From IMG/VR virus record IMGVR_UViG_3300031569_000012, positions 1 to 42,162 of that record: DNA of 42,162 bases; one strand, 5' to 3'. A program made the position numbers and the translations under genes. Origin of the DNA: a virus. Below are positions 8,301 through 16,516 of the stretch, piece by piece; positions within the stretch are counted from its first letter, which is position 1, and the number at the start of each line of letters is the position of its first letter. Under the pieces are notes generated by a model. It ran no database searches. It had not been told where the DNA came from and saw only the letters and a program-made list of their open reading frames with translations.

Positions 8301-9207
8301 AGTGATCCTTGCGAAAATTGAATCTACATACAACACAGACTCCAGCCCAGGTGCCGGTGACGGAATTCTCATCGAGGCGCCATCGTGGACCCACGAGAAT
8401 GCATCAATGGTCGAGCGCGCAGTTGTAAAGGGCACGTTAGGCAAGCATCAGAGCATTTACGCCGGCAACATGAAGGGCGTATCATTTGATGTTGAGATCA
8501 AAGGCTCAGGCGCAGCAGGCACGGCCCCAGAAGTCGGACCACTCTTGCGCGCGTGCTCTCTCGGTGAAACAATTGTAGGCTCTACGAGCGTGACTTACGC
8601 CACCGTTTCAGATTCTCAAGAATCCATCACTCTCTACTACTACAGTGACGGATTGCTGCATAAAATCACCGGCGCGATGGGCAACGCCTCTTTTGATATG
8701 TCTTCAAACGGCATTGGTAAAATCAATTTCACGTTTCTAGGGCATGATGCGGGGCACTCTGACGCTTCGCTCGTCTCAGGCAGTTATGATGCAACAGTAC
8801 CGCCGCCTATCATCAATGTACCGTTCAGTATTGGCGGCTACTCAGCAGCTATTGCAGCGCTATCAATGGACTTGGGTAACAGCGTCACAGCTCCCCCCGA
8901 CATGTCATCAAGTGACGGTTTTGGTGATGTCATCATAAACGCACGCGACGTCAGCGGCTCGTTTGATCCAGCTCAAGTGCTCATTGCCCAAAAAGATTTC
9001 ATCGGCGAATGGAAAGCAGGGACCACGGGCAGCTTAACAACGGGTGTAATCGGCAGCTCGGCGGGTAATCGATACGCGCTCACATGCCCAGCAGCATATT
9101 ACCGCGAAGTAAGCCCCGGCGACCGCGAAGGTTTACGCACGTATGAGATCGGGTTCGCCGCTGCAGAGGTTAGCGGAGACGATGAATTTTCACTAGTATT
9201 TACATAA
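8284..9207 (+). CDS. Major tail tube protein
   Basis: This 307-aa protein should polymerise into the tail tube. The N-terminus 'VILAKIESTYNTDSSPGAGD' and the following 'APSWTHENASMVERAVVKG' are typical of the phage tail tube family that uses 'E..YG..PTP' type openings. The rest is beta-rich with many Gly/Ser/Thr, including 'YAGNMKGVSFDVEIKGSG' near 60-77 and a C-terminal 'YEIGFAAAEVSGDDEFSLVFT' split near 287-307. It follows the tail terminator and precedes the tail assembly chaperone pair, as in most siphoviruses. A GAGGT ribosome site lies upstream. Confidence 0.8.
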   Translation: MLINREVILAKIESTYNTDSSPGAGDGILIEAPSWTHENASMVERAVVKGTLGKHQSIYAGNMKGVSFDVEIKGSGAAGTAPEVGPLLRACSLGETIVGSTSVTYATVSDSQESITLYYYSDGLLHKITGAMGNASFDMSSNGIGKINFTFLGHDAGHSDASLVSGSYDATVPPPIINVPFSIGGYSAAIAALSMDLGNSVTAPPDMSSSDGFGDVIINARDVSGSFDPAQVLIAQKDFIGEWKAGTTGSLTTGVIGSSAGNRYALTCPAAYYREVSPGDREGLRTYEIGFAAAEVSGDDEFSLVFT

Positions 9208-9220
9208 GTAGAGGCTTGAA

Positions 9221-9559
9221 ATGACAATTAATGCAATCAGAAAACTAGATCACGAGTGGTACGAGCCAGAGCGCGACGATCTGGACTCAGAAGAGGCCCA
9301 GCTACCTGGCGCTGAGTATTCGGGGTTTAAAATACGGCCTTTAACCGGCTCTGAACTGATGGATGTATCCGATGTGCAGGGGCTTACAGGGCATCAAAAA
9401 TCGATAATGTTCGCTATGTCCGACTGGCGGAACTTTGCCGACGGCGAGAAGTTCAAGCTAACCAGCGCGCTCAAGCTGATCCCAGCAAAGTATCAGGTGC
9501 GGATCGGTAAACGTATTTTAGAGATTTCAGACTACAGCGGCGAACAGCAAAAAAACTAA
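9221..9559 (+). CDS. Tail assembly chaperone (G-type, zero frame)
   Basis: This 112-aa protein, directly before the tape measure gene, occupies the position of lambda gpG, which coats the tape measure protein during tail assembly. It is acidic at the N-terminus (PERDDLDSEEAQ) with a helical middle containing 'SELMDVSDVQGL' and 'SALKLIPAKYQVRIGKRIL'. Its last sense codons lie on an A AAA AAC slippery heptamer immediately before the stop TAA, and an open -1 frame follows. This is the hallmark of G/GT chaperone pairs. Confidence 0.75.
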   Translation: MTINAIRKLDHEWYEPERDDLDSEEAQLPGAEYSGFKIRPLTGSELMDVSDVQGLTGHQKSIMFAMSDWRNFADGEKFKLTSALKLIPAKYQVRIGKRILEISDYSGEQQKN

Positions 9560-9858
9560 TAATCGCAATTGAGGTCAGCAGGAACGCAAAAGACTACAAT
9601 TGCGAGAAATGCCCGCACAGGCACTGTGATTCTGATAGACAGATTCCCGGCTCGAACGGTCCTGCTCCGTTCCCTAAGTGGGCCATACCTAATGTTATCG
9701 AGACAAACACATGCTTGCTCCCCATGATCACAGAAGAGTCCAACATGTTCTTGCGCCTGCATAAACATTACAAAAACGGCTACCTACCATTTTCCGGCGG
9801 CCTACTGGATCAGCCTCACGTTTTTCTTTGCGCTATGGAGACAATTGATGGGTATTAA
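9221..9858 (+). CDS. GT-type frameshifted tail assembly chaperone
   Basis: If ribosomes slip -1 at 9550-9556, translation continues from CTA at 9556 for 100 codons to TAA at 9856-9858, giving a fusion of about 212 aa. The extension has no good start of its own. It holds a Cys/His cluster 'CEKCPHRHCDSD' and a hydrophobic end, and it overlaps the first 11 nt of the tape measure gene. In lambda, the T part of GT binds the tail tube protein and the G part binds the tape measure. The extension fills the gap that would otherwise separate the G-type and tape measure genes. Confidence 0.75.
9550..9556 (+). promoter_or_regulatory. Programmed -1 frameshift slippery site A AAA AAC
   Basis: The heptamer A AAA AAC is in the correct zero-frame register (CAA AAA AAC TAA) and is followed directly by the stop codon. 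Both tRNAs can re-pair in the -1 frame. No strong downstream pseudoknot was identified by eye. Confidence 0.8.
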
Positions 9859-11815
9859 TGCCGCGTATAAATTCGCAATAAGTGCGAAAAATGATACAAA
9901 AGGGGCTTTTGATGCAATCAACAAAGACCTGCAAAAATCAAACGTAAACATCAGCGCAATGAAGCAAGAGATGCGCTCTCTCACTAACGCAGCCGGCATG
10001 GGCCTTGTTGGCGGCCTGGGCGCTGCGGTTGGCGGCATAGGAACCATGCTCGTTCAAACCGCTGACGCCGCGAGAGAGATACAGAACCTAAGCGATATAG
10101 CCGGAGTCACAAGTGAAACACTGCAGACTGTAGCGTACGGGGCCAAAGCGTTTGGCGTTGAGCAGAGCGATGTGTCAGACGTATTAAAAGACGTGAATGA
10201 TAAGCTCGGGGATTTCATGCAAACCGGCGCCGGGCCAATGGTTGATTTCTTCGAACAGATTGGACCCAAGGTCGGCGTCACGGCTGATCAGTTCAGAAAT
10301 CTGAATTCGGCTGATGCGCTGCAACTTTACGTCTCAAGTCTCGAAAAAGCCAACGTTTCACAGGCTGAAATGACATTTTATATGGAAGCAATCGCTAGTA
10401 ACTCTACCGCACTTTTACCTCTATTTGAAAAAAACGGTGAAGCGCTGGCGGCACAGGCCGAAGAGGCGGAAAAGCTCGGTCTTGTGCTCTCCAATACAGA
10501 CGTTGCTATGCTCGACATGGCCGATAAACAAATGGATAAAGTAGCGGGCTCTCTGAAATCATTCTCAAACGAGATAGCAACAGAGTTCGCGCCGATAATG
10601 CTTGAGCTATCCAATGAATTCTTAAACATGGCAAAAGAGGCCGGTGGTTTCGGCTCAATAGCAACACGAGTCTTTGATGCATCAATCAAAGCCGTGGGCT
10701 ACCTCGGCAACTCTATTCGGGGCCTTGAAGTCATATGGCACGGTCTGAGATTCGTCGCGGTAACGTTCATTGAGGAGAGTATACGCCTCTTTGAGCAGTT
10801 TGAAACAGCGGGGAGGGCGGCTATCAACTGGATACCAGGCGTTGAGGTGTCAGCAGAATCAGCAATAGGAAATATGAGGCAGTCATTTACTAATGTACGA
10901 CATTCAATAGAGCAAGATATTCACGAATCACTAATGAAGCCGATACCGTCGGAAGCCATCACGCTATGGGCCGAAGAGGTTAAAACAAAATCTGAGGAAG
11001 TGGCCCGAACTATTGCCGCCGCTAAAGATGGGCGCATTGATAACGGCGCTGGTGGCGTTGTTGGTTTTGACGCTGCAAATGATCCCGAAGTTTTGGAAGC
11101 ACAGGCGCGCATGCAAGAACTGCAGCTATTAAAAGACGTGCAGCTACAAACGGATCTAGAAAATGAAGAGCTGCAGCATCTATCAAGCGTTGAGCGTTTG
11201 CGCGCTCAGCTAGAAGAGAAAGAGATCACAAGGCAAGAGTTCTATGACCGTGAGCTTGCTCTTATCGGAAAATGGAACGCCGGCATACGTAAAGTCAACG
11301 ACAAGAAATCAAAGGAGGATTTGAAAAACGACAAAACCTCTTTTTCGGGGCGTCTCGGAATGCTGCACGAATTCGCCAGTTCAGCGTCTGAGGTATCAGA
11401 CGACATGCTGAAGGTTTCACAGATAACCGGAGCAGCGCAGGCGCTAATAGCGACATTTCAGGGGCAAGCGGAAGCTCTGAAGCTAGGGTTTCCCCAAGGC
11501 CTGATTGCAGCCGTAAAAGTCGGCGCGGCGGGCTTCGGCTTTGTTAATGCGATAAAGAGCACAACAAAGGGCTCCAGCGGCTCCCCGTCGTCCGGCGTCA
11601 CGTCCCCTACATCGCTGGGGTCACAATCGAACGGCGTAAATCAGCCGCCCTCATCATCCGGAAATACACAAACATTCGAGCCGCAGCAAGTGACAAACGT
11701 GACAATGATCATCGAGCCAGACTCAGACGTATCAGACAAAAAGCTGCGTAAAATAATCGATGGCGTCGTGGACCAGGTCGAAAACCTCAACGTTGAATAC
11801 ATAGCGAGAAGCTGA
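9848..11815 (+). CDS. Tail tape measure protein
   Basis: This 655-aa protein should set tail length and pass into the host envelope on infection. It has a helical N-terminus (YKFAISAKNDTKGAFDAINKD), a Gly/Ala-rich hydrophobic stretch at about 50-72 and 'VTSETLQTVAYGAKAFGVEQ' near 88-107, both typical of siphovirus tape measures. A long charged coiled-coil-like region covers about 400-470, and a Ser/Pro/Gly linker precedes a C-terminal 'DSDVSDKKLRKIIDGVVDQVENL'-type helix. ATG 9848 follows GGAG by 7 nt. At about 0.15 nm per residue it implies a tail near 100 nm. Confidence 0.9.
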   Translation: MGINAAYKFAISAKNDTKGAFDAINKDLQKSNVNISAMKQEMRSLTNAAGMGLVGGLGAAVGGIGTMLVQTADAAREIQNLSDIAGVTSETLQTVAYGAKAFGVEQSDVSDVLKDVNDKLGDFMQTGAGPMVDFFEQIGPKVGVTADQFRNLNSADALQLYVSSLEKANVSQAEMTFYMEAIASNSTALLPLFEKNGEALAAQAEEAEKLGLVLSNTDVAMLDMADKQMDKVAGSLKSFSNEIATEFAPIMLELSNEFLNMAKEAGGFGSIATRVFDASIKAVGYLGNSIRGLEVIWHGLRFVAVTFIEESIRLFEQFETAGRAAINWIPGVEVSAESAIGNMRQSFTNVRHSIEQDIHESLMKPIPSEAITLWAEEVKTKSEEVARTIAAAKDGRIDNGAGGVVGFDAANDPEVLEAQARMQELQLLKDVQLQTDLENEELQHLSSVERLRAQLEEKEITRQEFYDRELALIGKWNAGIRKVNDKKSKEDLKNDKTSFSGRLGMLHEFASSASEVSDDMLKVSQITGAAQALIATFQGQAEALKLGFPQGLIAAVKVGAAGFGFVNAIKSTTKGSSGSPSSGVTSPTSLGSQSNGVNQPPSSSGNTQTFEPQQVTNVTMIIEPDSDVSDKKLRKIIDGVVDQVENLNVEYIARS

Positions 11816-12549
11816 TGGCCGCATTCTATTATGACAATCTCTTGCGCTCCGCTACCGTTCTGAGCGAAGACACAGCAACAGATTTTGAAGTCGAGCGCGG
11901 CCTCGATGGCCGCACGTCAACTCAGGTCGGGATGGAAACCGGCGCGAACAGAGATCTCGTGTTCGATTTCGGCAGCGCTAAATCATTCAGCCATGTTTGC
12001 GTTGCAAACCACAACCTCAACGGGGCGACTCTTACAGTAGCCGGTTCATCTGATAACGCCACTTACACGACAGTAGGCACAATCGCATATGACAACGATT
12101 ATGTTCGGGTGGATGCAGTTACGTCATCGAGCTATCGCTATTTACGGCTCAGATTCAGCGGCCACGCCTCCACGATCTACATAGCAGACATATTCGTCGG
12201 CCAACCGCTTAGCCTGCTCTACGGCATCCCGCACGGCTTCACCCCGCCCGAGCAGGCCGACCAGGACGAGATCCAGGCGCACATGACCGGCGGTGGCTCA
12301 CTAGTGGGCATCAGCATCAAACAAAAGCCAAAAAGGATCAGGCTCGCTCTAAACGATTACCCTGCATCGTGGTTTAAATCAAATTGGCTCGCATTCACTG
12401 AGAGCATGAAAATCTACCCCGGCTATTTCCTCTGGAAAGACGGCGAGCGCGCAATGTTTTTCACTTTCGATCGGCTCATTGGCATTCCTGCGTTTCGCGG
12501 AAATATACGGCAATCAATCAATTTAAATATGATCGGATTCGTTGAATGA
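11815..12549 (+). CDS. Tail tip protein with discoidin-like domain
   Basis: This 244-aa protein follows the tape measure gene (TGATG overlap), the usual place of distal tail proteins. Residues about 25-130 look like an F5/8 type C (discoidin) beta sandwich: 'DLVFDFGSAKSFSHVCVANHNL' split near 46-67, 'TLTVAGSSDNATYTTVG' and 'SSYRYLRLRFSG'. Such domains often bind sugars. The C-terminal half with 'SLLYGIPHGFTPPEQADQDE' and 'RAMFFTFDRLIG' is shared with tail tip proteins of other long-tailed phages. It probably forms part of the tail tip ring. Confidence 0.6.
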   Translation: MAAFYYDNLLRSATVLSEDTATDFEVERGLDGRTSTQVGMETGANRDLVFDFGSAKSFSHVCVANHNLNGATLTVAGSSDNATYTTVGTIAYDNDYVRVDAVTSSSYRYLRLRFSGHASTIYIADIFVGQPLSLLYGIPHGFTPPEQADQDEIQAHMTGGGSLVGISIKQKPKRIRLALNDYPASWFKSNWLAFTESMKIYPGYFLWKDGERAMFFTFDRLIGIPAFRGNIRQSINLNMIGFVE

Positions 12550-14153
12550 GTTTTGAAACAGAAGCCGCGAAACTGTCACGCCATCCGTTCTGGATTGTGA
12601 AGCTGGAGCTGGATGCATCAATCAGCCCTGGCGGATCAGAGTACCACTGCAGCGGGCGACCACCGCTCGGCTACATGTTCCACCCATCGATAAACGATAA
12701 CGGCATTGATACATCACCGACGCGCATGGGCATTGGCGCGGGCTTTGGTCGGCTTGGCCGCGTAACGATTAATTTTCAGGATTTTACATGGGGTGAAAAT
12801 GGTACGTATTGGGCGAAACTATTCGCAGAAAACCCCTACCGACTAGACCGAAAACTGAAATTATACACCGGCTTTTATGACGGCAAAAACTTCGATTGGA
12901 ACAACTTCAGAGAGCAGCTCTATTTCATCAAAAAGGTCACCGGGCCAAACTCAACAGGGCGAGTCACGATACAAGCAGACGACCCGCTCACGCTAATAAA
13001 TCCGGAGCAATCAAGCACGCCAACAGCACCCAACGCTAAATTATTCGCAGACATCACAGCGACGCAAACCGGAACAATCAACATCACCGACAATACCGAT
13101 TTTGAAGCAACCGGCGGGATAGTCGATCTAGACGGGGAGTTCGCAAGATACACGGCCACATCCGGCGCTGATTCGCTTGTTGTCAGTGAGCGCGGTGTCT
13201 ATGGGTCAAAGTCTGACGAGCACTCAGAGGGCGATCAAGTGAGCCCCTGCTATGATTTTGATAAACAAAACGCTGTCGATGTTATTCGAAACCTAATCGA
13301 TAAATTCACGCCAATTCCCATAGCCACATACGTAGATAGTACAGATTGGGATTTTCAGCGCGACGAATATCTTTTTGGGGCAATAGCAACCGGCGTAATC
13401 AAAGCCGGTCAGAGTATCAAAACGGAAATAGAGTCACTCTGTAAAAACTTTTACATATCAGTATTCTTTGATACTGAAGAGCAAAAAGCAAAGCTCGTAC
13501 CCATCGGCCCGCTTGTGACAGCCGCACGGCGCATTACGATAGATAAAAACATATTCTCTTACAGAGAAAATAAAACAGAAGATCAGACAAAGATAGTCAC
13601 ACAGACGCGAATTTATTACGGGCGACGAAACCACTACAGCGGCGAAACTGATAAAAACAACTACAAAGAATGGCTCATTGTTGATAACGGAACAACAGCG
13701 GCCCAGGTCGGAAAAGATCTCGTTCGAGAAGTTTACGCGCAATACATACCTGAAGGCGGCGCATCATCAGCTAACAACCTAGCTGCAAAAATAAACAAAC
13801 AATTTGTGCTTGGCTTGATTAAATACGAATGCACGCTTGACGCAATTGATTCTGACATCAAAGTTGGCGACATAATAGAAGTTTTCAGCCCTGTAATTAC
13901 AGGCACAGACGGCCTACCCGTGCCCACAAGCTTCATTTGTATTGAGCGCGACCACTACGACGGCAGCCTCTATCATTACAAATTTGTAAGAACCGGATTC
14001 GCGCTCGGCAGTAAATATCGATTAATTGCGCCTAACACCATGTCGGGCGTCACGTACACGACCGCGACAGACGAGCAAAAGGCAAAGTACCTGTTTATCT
14101 GTGGCAACAACGGCGAATTCTCAAACGCAGACGCCGGCCATTGCATACTATGA
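12546..14153 (+). CDS. Tail tip / hub protein
   Basis: This 535-aa protein overlaps the previous gene (ATGA). It opens with a beta domain that includes 'FWIVKLELDASI' and 'GFGRLGRVTINFQDF', then a region resembling baseplate hub proteins, with 'LYTGFYDGKNFDWNNFREQLYFIKKVTGP' spread over about 103-137. Later parts include 'DVIRNLIDKFTPIP' and 'YRENKTEDQTKIVTQTRIYYG'. It probably forms the central tail spike or hub through which DNA leaves. The family is inferred from position and beta-rich composition. Confidence 0.55.
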   Translation: MSFETEAAKLSRHPFWIVKLELDASISPGGSEYHCSGRPPLGYMFHPSINDNGIDTSPTRMGIGAGFGRLGRVTINFQDFTWGENGTYWAKLFAENPYRLDRKLKLYTGFYDGKNFDWNNFREQLYFIKKVTGPNSTGRVTIQADDPLTLINPEQSSTPTAPNAKLFADITATQTGTINITDNTDFEATGGIVDLDGEFARYTATSGADSLVVSERGVYGSKSDEHSEGDQVSPCYDFDKQNAVDVIRNLIDKFTPIPIATYVDSTDWDFQRDEYLFGAIATGVIKAGQSIKTEIESLCKNFYISVFFDTEEQKAKLVPIGPLVTAARRITIDKNIFSYRENKTEDQTKIVTQTRIYYGRRNHYSGETDKNNYKEWLIVDNGTTAAQVGKDLVREVYAQYIPEGGASSANNLAAKINKQFVLGLIKYECTLDAIDSDIKVGDIIEVFSPVITGTDGLPVPTSFICIERDHYDGSLYHYKFVRTGFALGSKYRLIAPNTMSGVTYTTATDEQKAKYLFICGNNGEFSNADAGHCIL

Positions 14154-14165
14154 GGCATTAAATAA

Positions 14166-15035
14166 ATGGCAGATTGGAACGACATACCGGACACAGCTAT
14201 CGATGGCGACAGCGCTGCAATACAAAATATATTTTTTTGGTTGCGCGACAACTTGATCGCAGCTCTAGAGGGCTCTGCAAGCGCTGATCGTTTAAAGAAT
14301 GCTGCTCTTGAACTTTTTCAGCCAAACGTTTACACAGATTTTGGCGACGGCTCAGACGGCGCTCTCACAGTCTCGACAAACTCAAACATAGTGCCGGGCG
14401 TACATCAGTACACATCTTTTACGCTCAACAGCGGCATAACGCTAACTAAAGACACGGCTTATTGCGGCCCTCTCATAATCAAATGTACCGGCACGGTCAC
14501 AATAAACGGCACAATACGCGCCGAGAACACGCACACATCTAGCGCGGACACCGGCGGCGGGGGCGGTTACGGGACTGAAGGCGACGGCGACAGCGAGAAT
14601 GGCGTGTCGTCAGCGTACGGCCCCGGCGGAACGTCAGGTAGCAAAAATGGCCAAAGTCTGCTCGGCTCTCAAATGCAGGCCTCTATCATGACCGGCAACC
14701 TATCCCTCGGCGGCGGGCGAGGCGGCAACGGCGGCAACGGCGGCGGCGCAGGCGGCAACGGCGGCGGGGTTGTTGTGATTGTAGCTAAAAGCATAGTGTT
14801 TGACGCTTCCGGTCTGATCGACGCGGCGGGTGACGGCGGCGGGAACGGCTCGCCCAGCGACGGCTCCGGCGGGGGCGGTGGCGGCGGCTCAGTAGTATTG
14901 ATGCACGAAGACAGCATTACGGGACTAGACAGCGACAGCACAGATATCAGCGGCGGCAGCGGCGGATCTTATGCTGCAAATATTGGCGGCGACGGCGGCG
15001 ACGGCGCTGTATTAAGTTTAAACATAAAACAGTAG
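14166..15035 (+). CDS. Glycine-rich tail tip adhesin
   Basis: This 289-aa protein has an N-terminal attachment part (about 1-60, including 'IQNIFFWLRDNL'), a beta part around 70-115, then several glycine-rich stretches: GGGGGYG near 136, GGGRGGNGGNGGGAGGNGGG near 180-200, GDGGGNG, GGGGGGG and a final GGDGGDG. Repeated Gly-Gly-X blocks like these form the polyglycine-II receptor-binding core of gp38-type adhesins on T-even-like phages. The last gene of the rightward tail operon is a usual place for a receptor-binding protein. It ends about 115 bp before a terminator. Confidence 0.65.
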   Translation: MADWNDIPDTAIDGDSAAIQNIFFWLRDNLIAALEGSASADRLKNAALELFQPNVYTDFGDGSDGALTVSTNSNIVPGVHQYTSFTLNSGITLTKDTAYCGPLIIKCTGTVTINGTIRAENTHTSSADTGGGGGYGTEGDGDSENGVSSAYGPGGTSGSKNGQSLLGSQMQASIMTGNLSLGGGRGGNGGNGGGAGGNGGGVVVIVAKSIVFDASGLIDAAGDGGGNGSPSDGSGGGGGGGSVVLMHEDSITGLDSDSTDISGGSGGSYAANIGGDGGDGAVLSLNIKQ

Positions 15036-15162
15036 CGTTGACAGATCAAGAGTCAGGGTATATGATTCCATTAGTTCATCGCTCACTGCTGAAAAGCAGC
15101 TTAGAAATATTAGTGACGAACTTATGTGTATACTGCTGTACAAGCAGAAAAAAGGGGCTTAA
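15028..15162 (+). other. Open frame without a start codon after the adhesin
   Basis: This stretch is open in the +1 frame relative to the adhesin, from AAC at 15028 to a TAA at 15160-15162 inside the terminator loop. It encodes a plausible hydrophilic peptide (VDRSRVRVYDS..., ...AEKQLRNISDELMCILLYKQ). There is no ATG, GTG or TTG before the internal ATG near its end. It may be a remnant, a +1 extension of the adhesin, or chance. Two small hairpins with CTGCT/AGCAG stems lie at 15086-15099 and 15133-15147. Confidence 0.2.
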
Positions 15163-15177
15163 TTGCCCCTTTTCTAT
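15150..15177. terminator. Bidirectional intrinsic terminator between convergent operons
   Basis: AAAAGGGGC (15150-15158) and GCCCCTTTT (15165-15173) form a perfect 9-bp stem with a TTAATT loop, flanked by A-runs on one side and T-runs on the other. It lies where the rightward tail operon meets the leftward accessory operon and should stop transcription from both. Confidence 0.9.
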
Positions 15178-15419
15178 TCTATATCTATCAGCTTTTCGCT
15201 GTATAAGCCATCAATAAACGCATCCAGTGCCTTGCGCGGCATCGGTCTATATCCTGGGCTTTTTGTCCCAGTTTTAGTGCTCCAAGACTTGATTTTTGAC
15301 TTTGTCACGTCTTGAACGCCCTGTTTTTCGAATATCTCAATTATTAAATCTTTGTCTTTGTGTATCTGCATCAACATCAATAAATGCTTAAATACATCAT
15401 TTGTTGGAATGAATTCCAT
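15174..15419 (-). CDS. Small protein resembling a DUF1456/YehS-type domain
   Basis: This 81-aa protein has the sequence plan of one DUF1456 (YehS-like) repeat: a helix with 'NDVFKHLLMLMQIHKDKD', then 'LIIEIFEKQGVQDVTKSKI', a loop, and 'MPRKALDAFIDGLYSEKL'. The function of this family is unknown. It is the last gene of the leftward accessory operon, one base after the AcrIF11-like gene, and it stops at the shared terminator. The family call is by eye and tentative. Confidence 0.5.
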   Translation of the reverse strand: MEFIPTNDVFKHLLMLMQIHKDKDLIIEIFEKQGVQDVTKSKIKSWSTKTGTKSPGYRPMPRKALDAFIDGLYSEKLIDIE

Positions 15420-15420
15420 A

Positions 15421-15861
15421 CTACCCCCTTTTAGAGATCAATTTTAAATCAGATTCCCGCCCCATCATCGGGACAATATAGACTGTTCCTTGCTCGTCTG
15501 TTGACTGACAAGCTTTGTAACCCATCTTTTTAGCACACTCGCCCTGCTTTGACTGTATCCACCAATCCGCCTCCCCCGCATCTTCAAGCATCAAGTCATT
15601 CGCGCTCTGAGAGCCATCAAGAAGAGATTCGGCGATATCGTTATCTACGCCCAGATTATCCGCTATCTCTGCAATGATCTCGTCGTCATACAGCTCATAA
15701 TCTTCAATGATCTCGTCGTCTTGAATCTCAAGCGCATATACATAATAGCCTTCTGCAGCTGTCATGACGTACTCGTTATTCGAGAAGAAAAGACAATCTG
15801 CGAACAGACCATAAGAGCGGATTTTCTCAATTTTAGCGGGGCTTGTGTGAATTACGTTCAT
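15421..15861 (-). CDS. Candidate anti-CRISPR, AcrIF11-like ADP-ribosyltransferase
   Basis: This 146-aa acidic protein resembles AcrIF11, which ADP-ribosylates Cas8f so that the type I-F Cascade cannot bind the PAM. Shared plan: an N-terminal His strand 'VIHTSPAKIEKIRSYGLF' matching the AcrIF11 opening (H-G/T-S, then E-I-x-x-I-R-x-x-G-x-F), a hydrophobic strand ending LFFS, 'LGVDNDIAESLL' in place of 'GGDENVAEAIM', then 'MGYKACQSTDEQGTVYIVP' in place of 'LGYTSVEMEDEHGT...'. Length is close (132 aa in the Pseudomonas protein). It has its own promoter with a palindromic operator and a GGAG ribosome site. A different small ART-fold protein is the alternative. Confidence 0.6.
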   Translation of the reverse strand: MNVIHTSPAKIEKIRSYGLFADCLFFSNNEYVMTAAEGYYVYALEIQDDEIIEDYELYDDEIIAEIADNLGVDNDIAESLLDGSQSANDLMLEDAGEADWWIQSKQGECAKKMGYKACQSTDEQGTVYIVPMMGRESDLKLISKRG

Positions 15862-15954
15862 TGTTCGATCTCCGATTCAGAGTTCAACTAAGCGAATCAA
15901 CTGCCTAAGCGGCAATCATATTTTTCTCAATCAGCGTCTCAGCTGATGTATATC

Positions 15955-15982
15955 ATTGTACCTCAAATGAGGTACAAGTAAA
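15955..15982 (-). promoter_or_regulatory. Promoter with palindromic operator for the AcrIF11-like gene
   Basis: A perfect inverted repeat has arms TTGTACCTCA (15956-15965) and TGAGGTACAA (15968-15977) with a 2-bp centre. On the minus strand a -10 TACAAT (15955-15960) overlaps one arm and a -35 TTTACT (15977-15982) touches the other, 16 bp apart. A repressor bound here would block the promoter. Anti-CRISPR promoters are typically controlled this way by Aca proteins. Confidence 0.75.
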
Positions 15983-15991
15983 GCATTGAGT

Positions 15992-16240
15992 CTATCTTTT
16001 TGAGATTATCTCTAAAGCCTGATTAATTTGAGCGTTTCGATCATGTATTAAGCGCTCTATGTCCGCCCAAATATTGCCCGGAATAGCTCGCTCATTATTC
16101 AGCCATTGCCTGACACGACGAACGCTTGAGAGCTGCAGCGCATTAGACAGATCTGTCTGCCATCTCTCACCGTACAGCGCTTGACCGATATCGATCAAGC
16201 GCTGCACGTCCTCATTGCTGTTTTTGAGCGTTTCAGTCAT
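15992..16240 (-). CDS. Small HTH regulator, possible Aca (anti-CRISPR associated)
   Basis: This 82-aa protein contains a helix-turn-helix: 'IGQALYGERWQTDLSNAL', then 'RRVRQWLNNERAIPGNIWADIERL'. Size and sequence style match short phage HTH repressors that include several Aca families, which bind inverted repeats in acr promoters and shut them down after early expression. It lies directly upstream of the palindrome-controlled AcrIF11-like gene, so that operator is its likely target. It could instead regulate the upstream operon promoter at 17599-17627. Confidence 0.6.
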   Translation of the reverse strand: MTETLKNSNEDVQRLIDIGQALYGERWQTDLSNALQLSSVRRVRQWLNNERAIPGNIWADIERLIHDRNAQINQALEIISKR

Positions 16241-16283
16241 TTACAGTCTATTTTCTCAGTTTTTTAGCGATGACAATCGCATG

Positions 16284-16475
16284 TTATTCATTATTAGCAC
16301 GTTCTTCTCTTCTTTTCGTGAATCTTTTTAGCCCGTCTTCTTCGTTCAGTTTTCTAACGAAGTTTTTAAGACTCGATAGAGACTCTGGGTAGATCCAGAT
16401 TTCACGCGAAATAAAACCTCTATCCTTTTTTCGTTGTCGCTCGCTGCGCTTTCTTTCTGACACTGTAGCGGCCAT
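16284..16475 (-). CDS. Small basic protein, ribbon-helix-helix-like
   Basis: This 63-aa, strongly basic protein starts MAATVSERKRSERQRKKDRG, followed by a possible beta strand 'ISREIWIYPESL' and a helix 'SSLKNFVRKLNEEDGL'. The strand-then-helix order resembles Arc/MetJ-type ribbon-helix-helix DNA-binding proteins. An AGGGTG ribosome site is present. It could be a second regulator of the accessory operon. The fold is a guess from pattern only. Confidence 0.5.
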   Translation of the reverse strand: MAATVSERKRSERQRKKDRGFISREIWIYPESLSSLKNFVRKLNEEDGLKRFTKRREERANNE

Positions 16476-16516
16476 ATTGCATTCACCCTAAAACATGGTT
16501 AAAGTTGGTCATTTTT

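Noticed and set aside
14669-14941. Proline-rich minus-strand frame of 90 codons
   Set aside because: It is the complement of the glycine-rich adhesin repeats (GGC read as GCC/CCG) and has no independent support.
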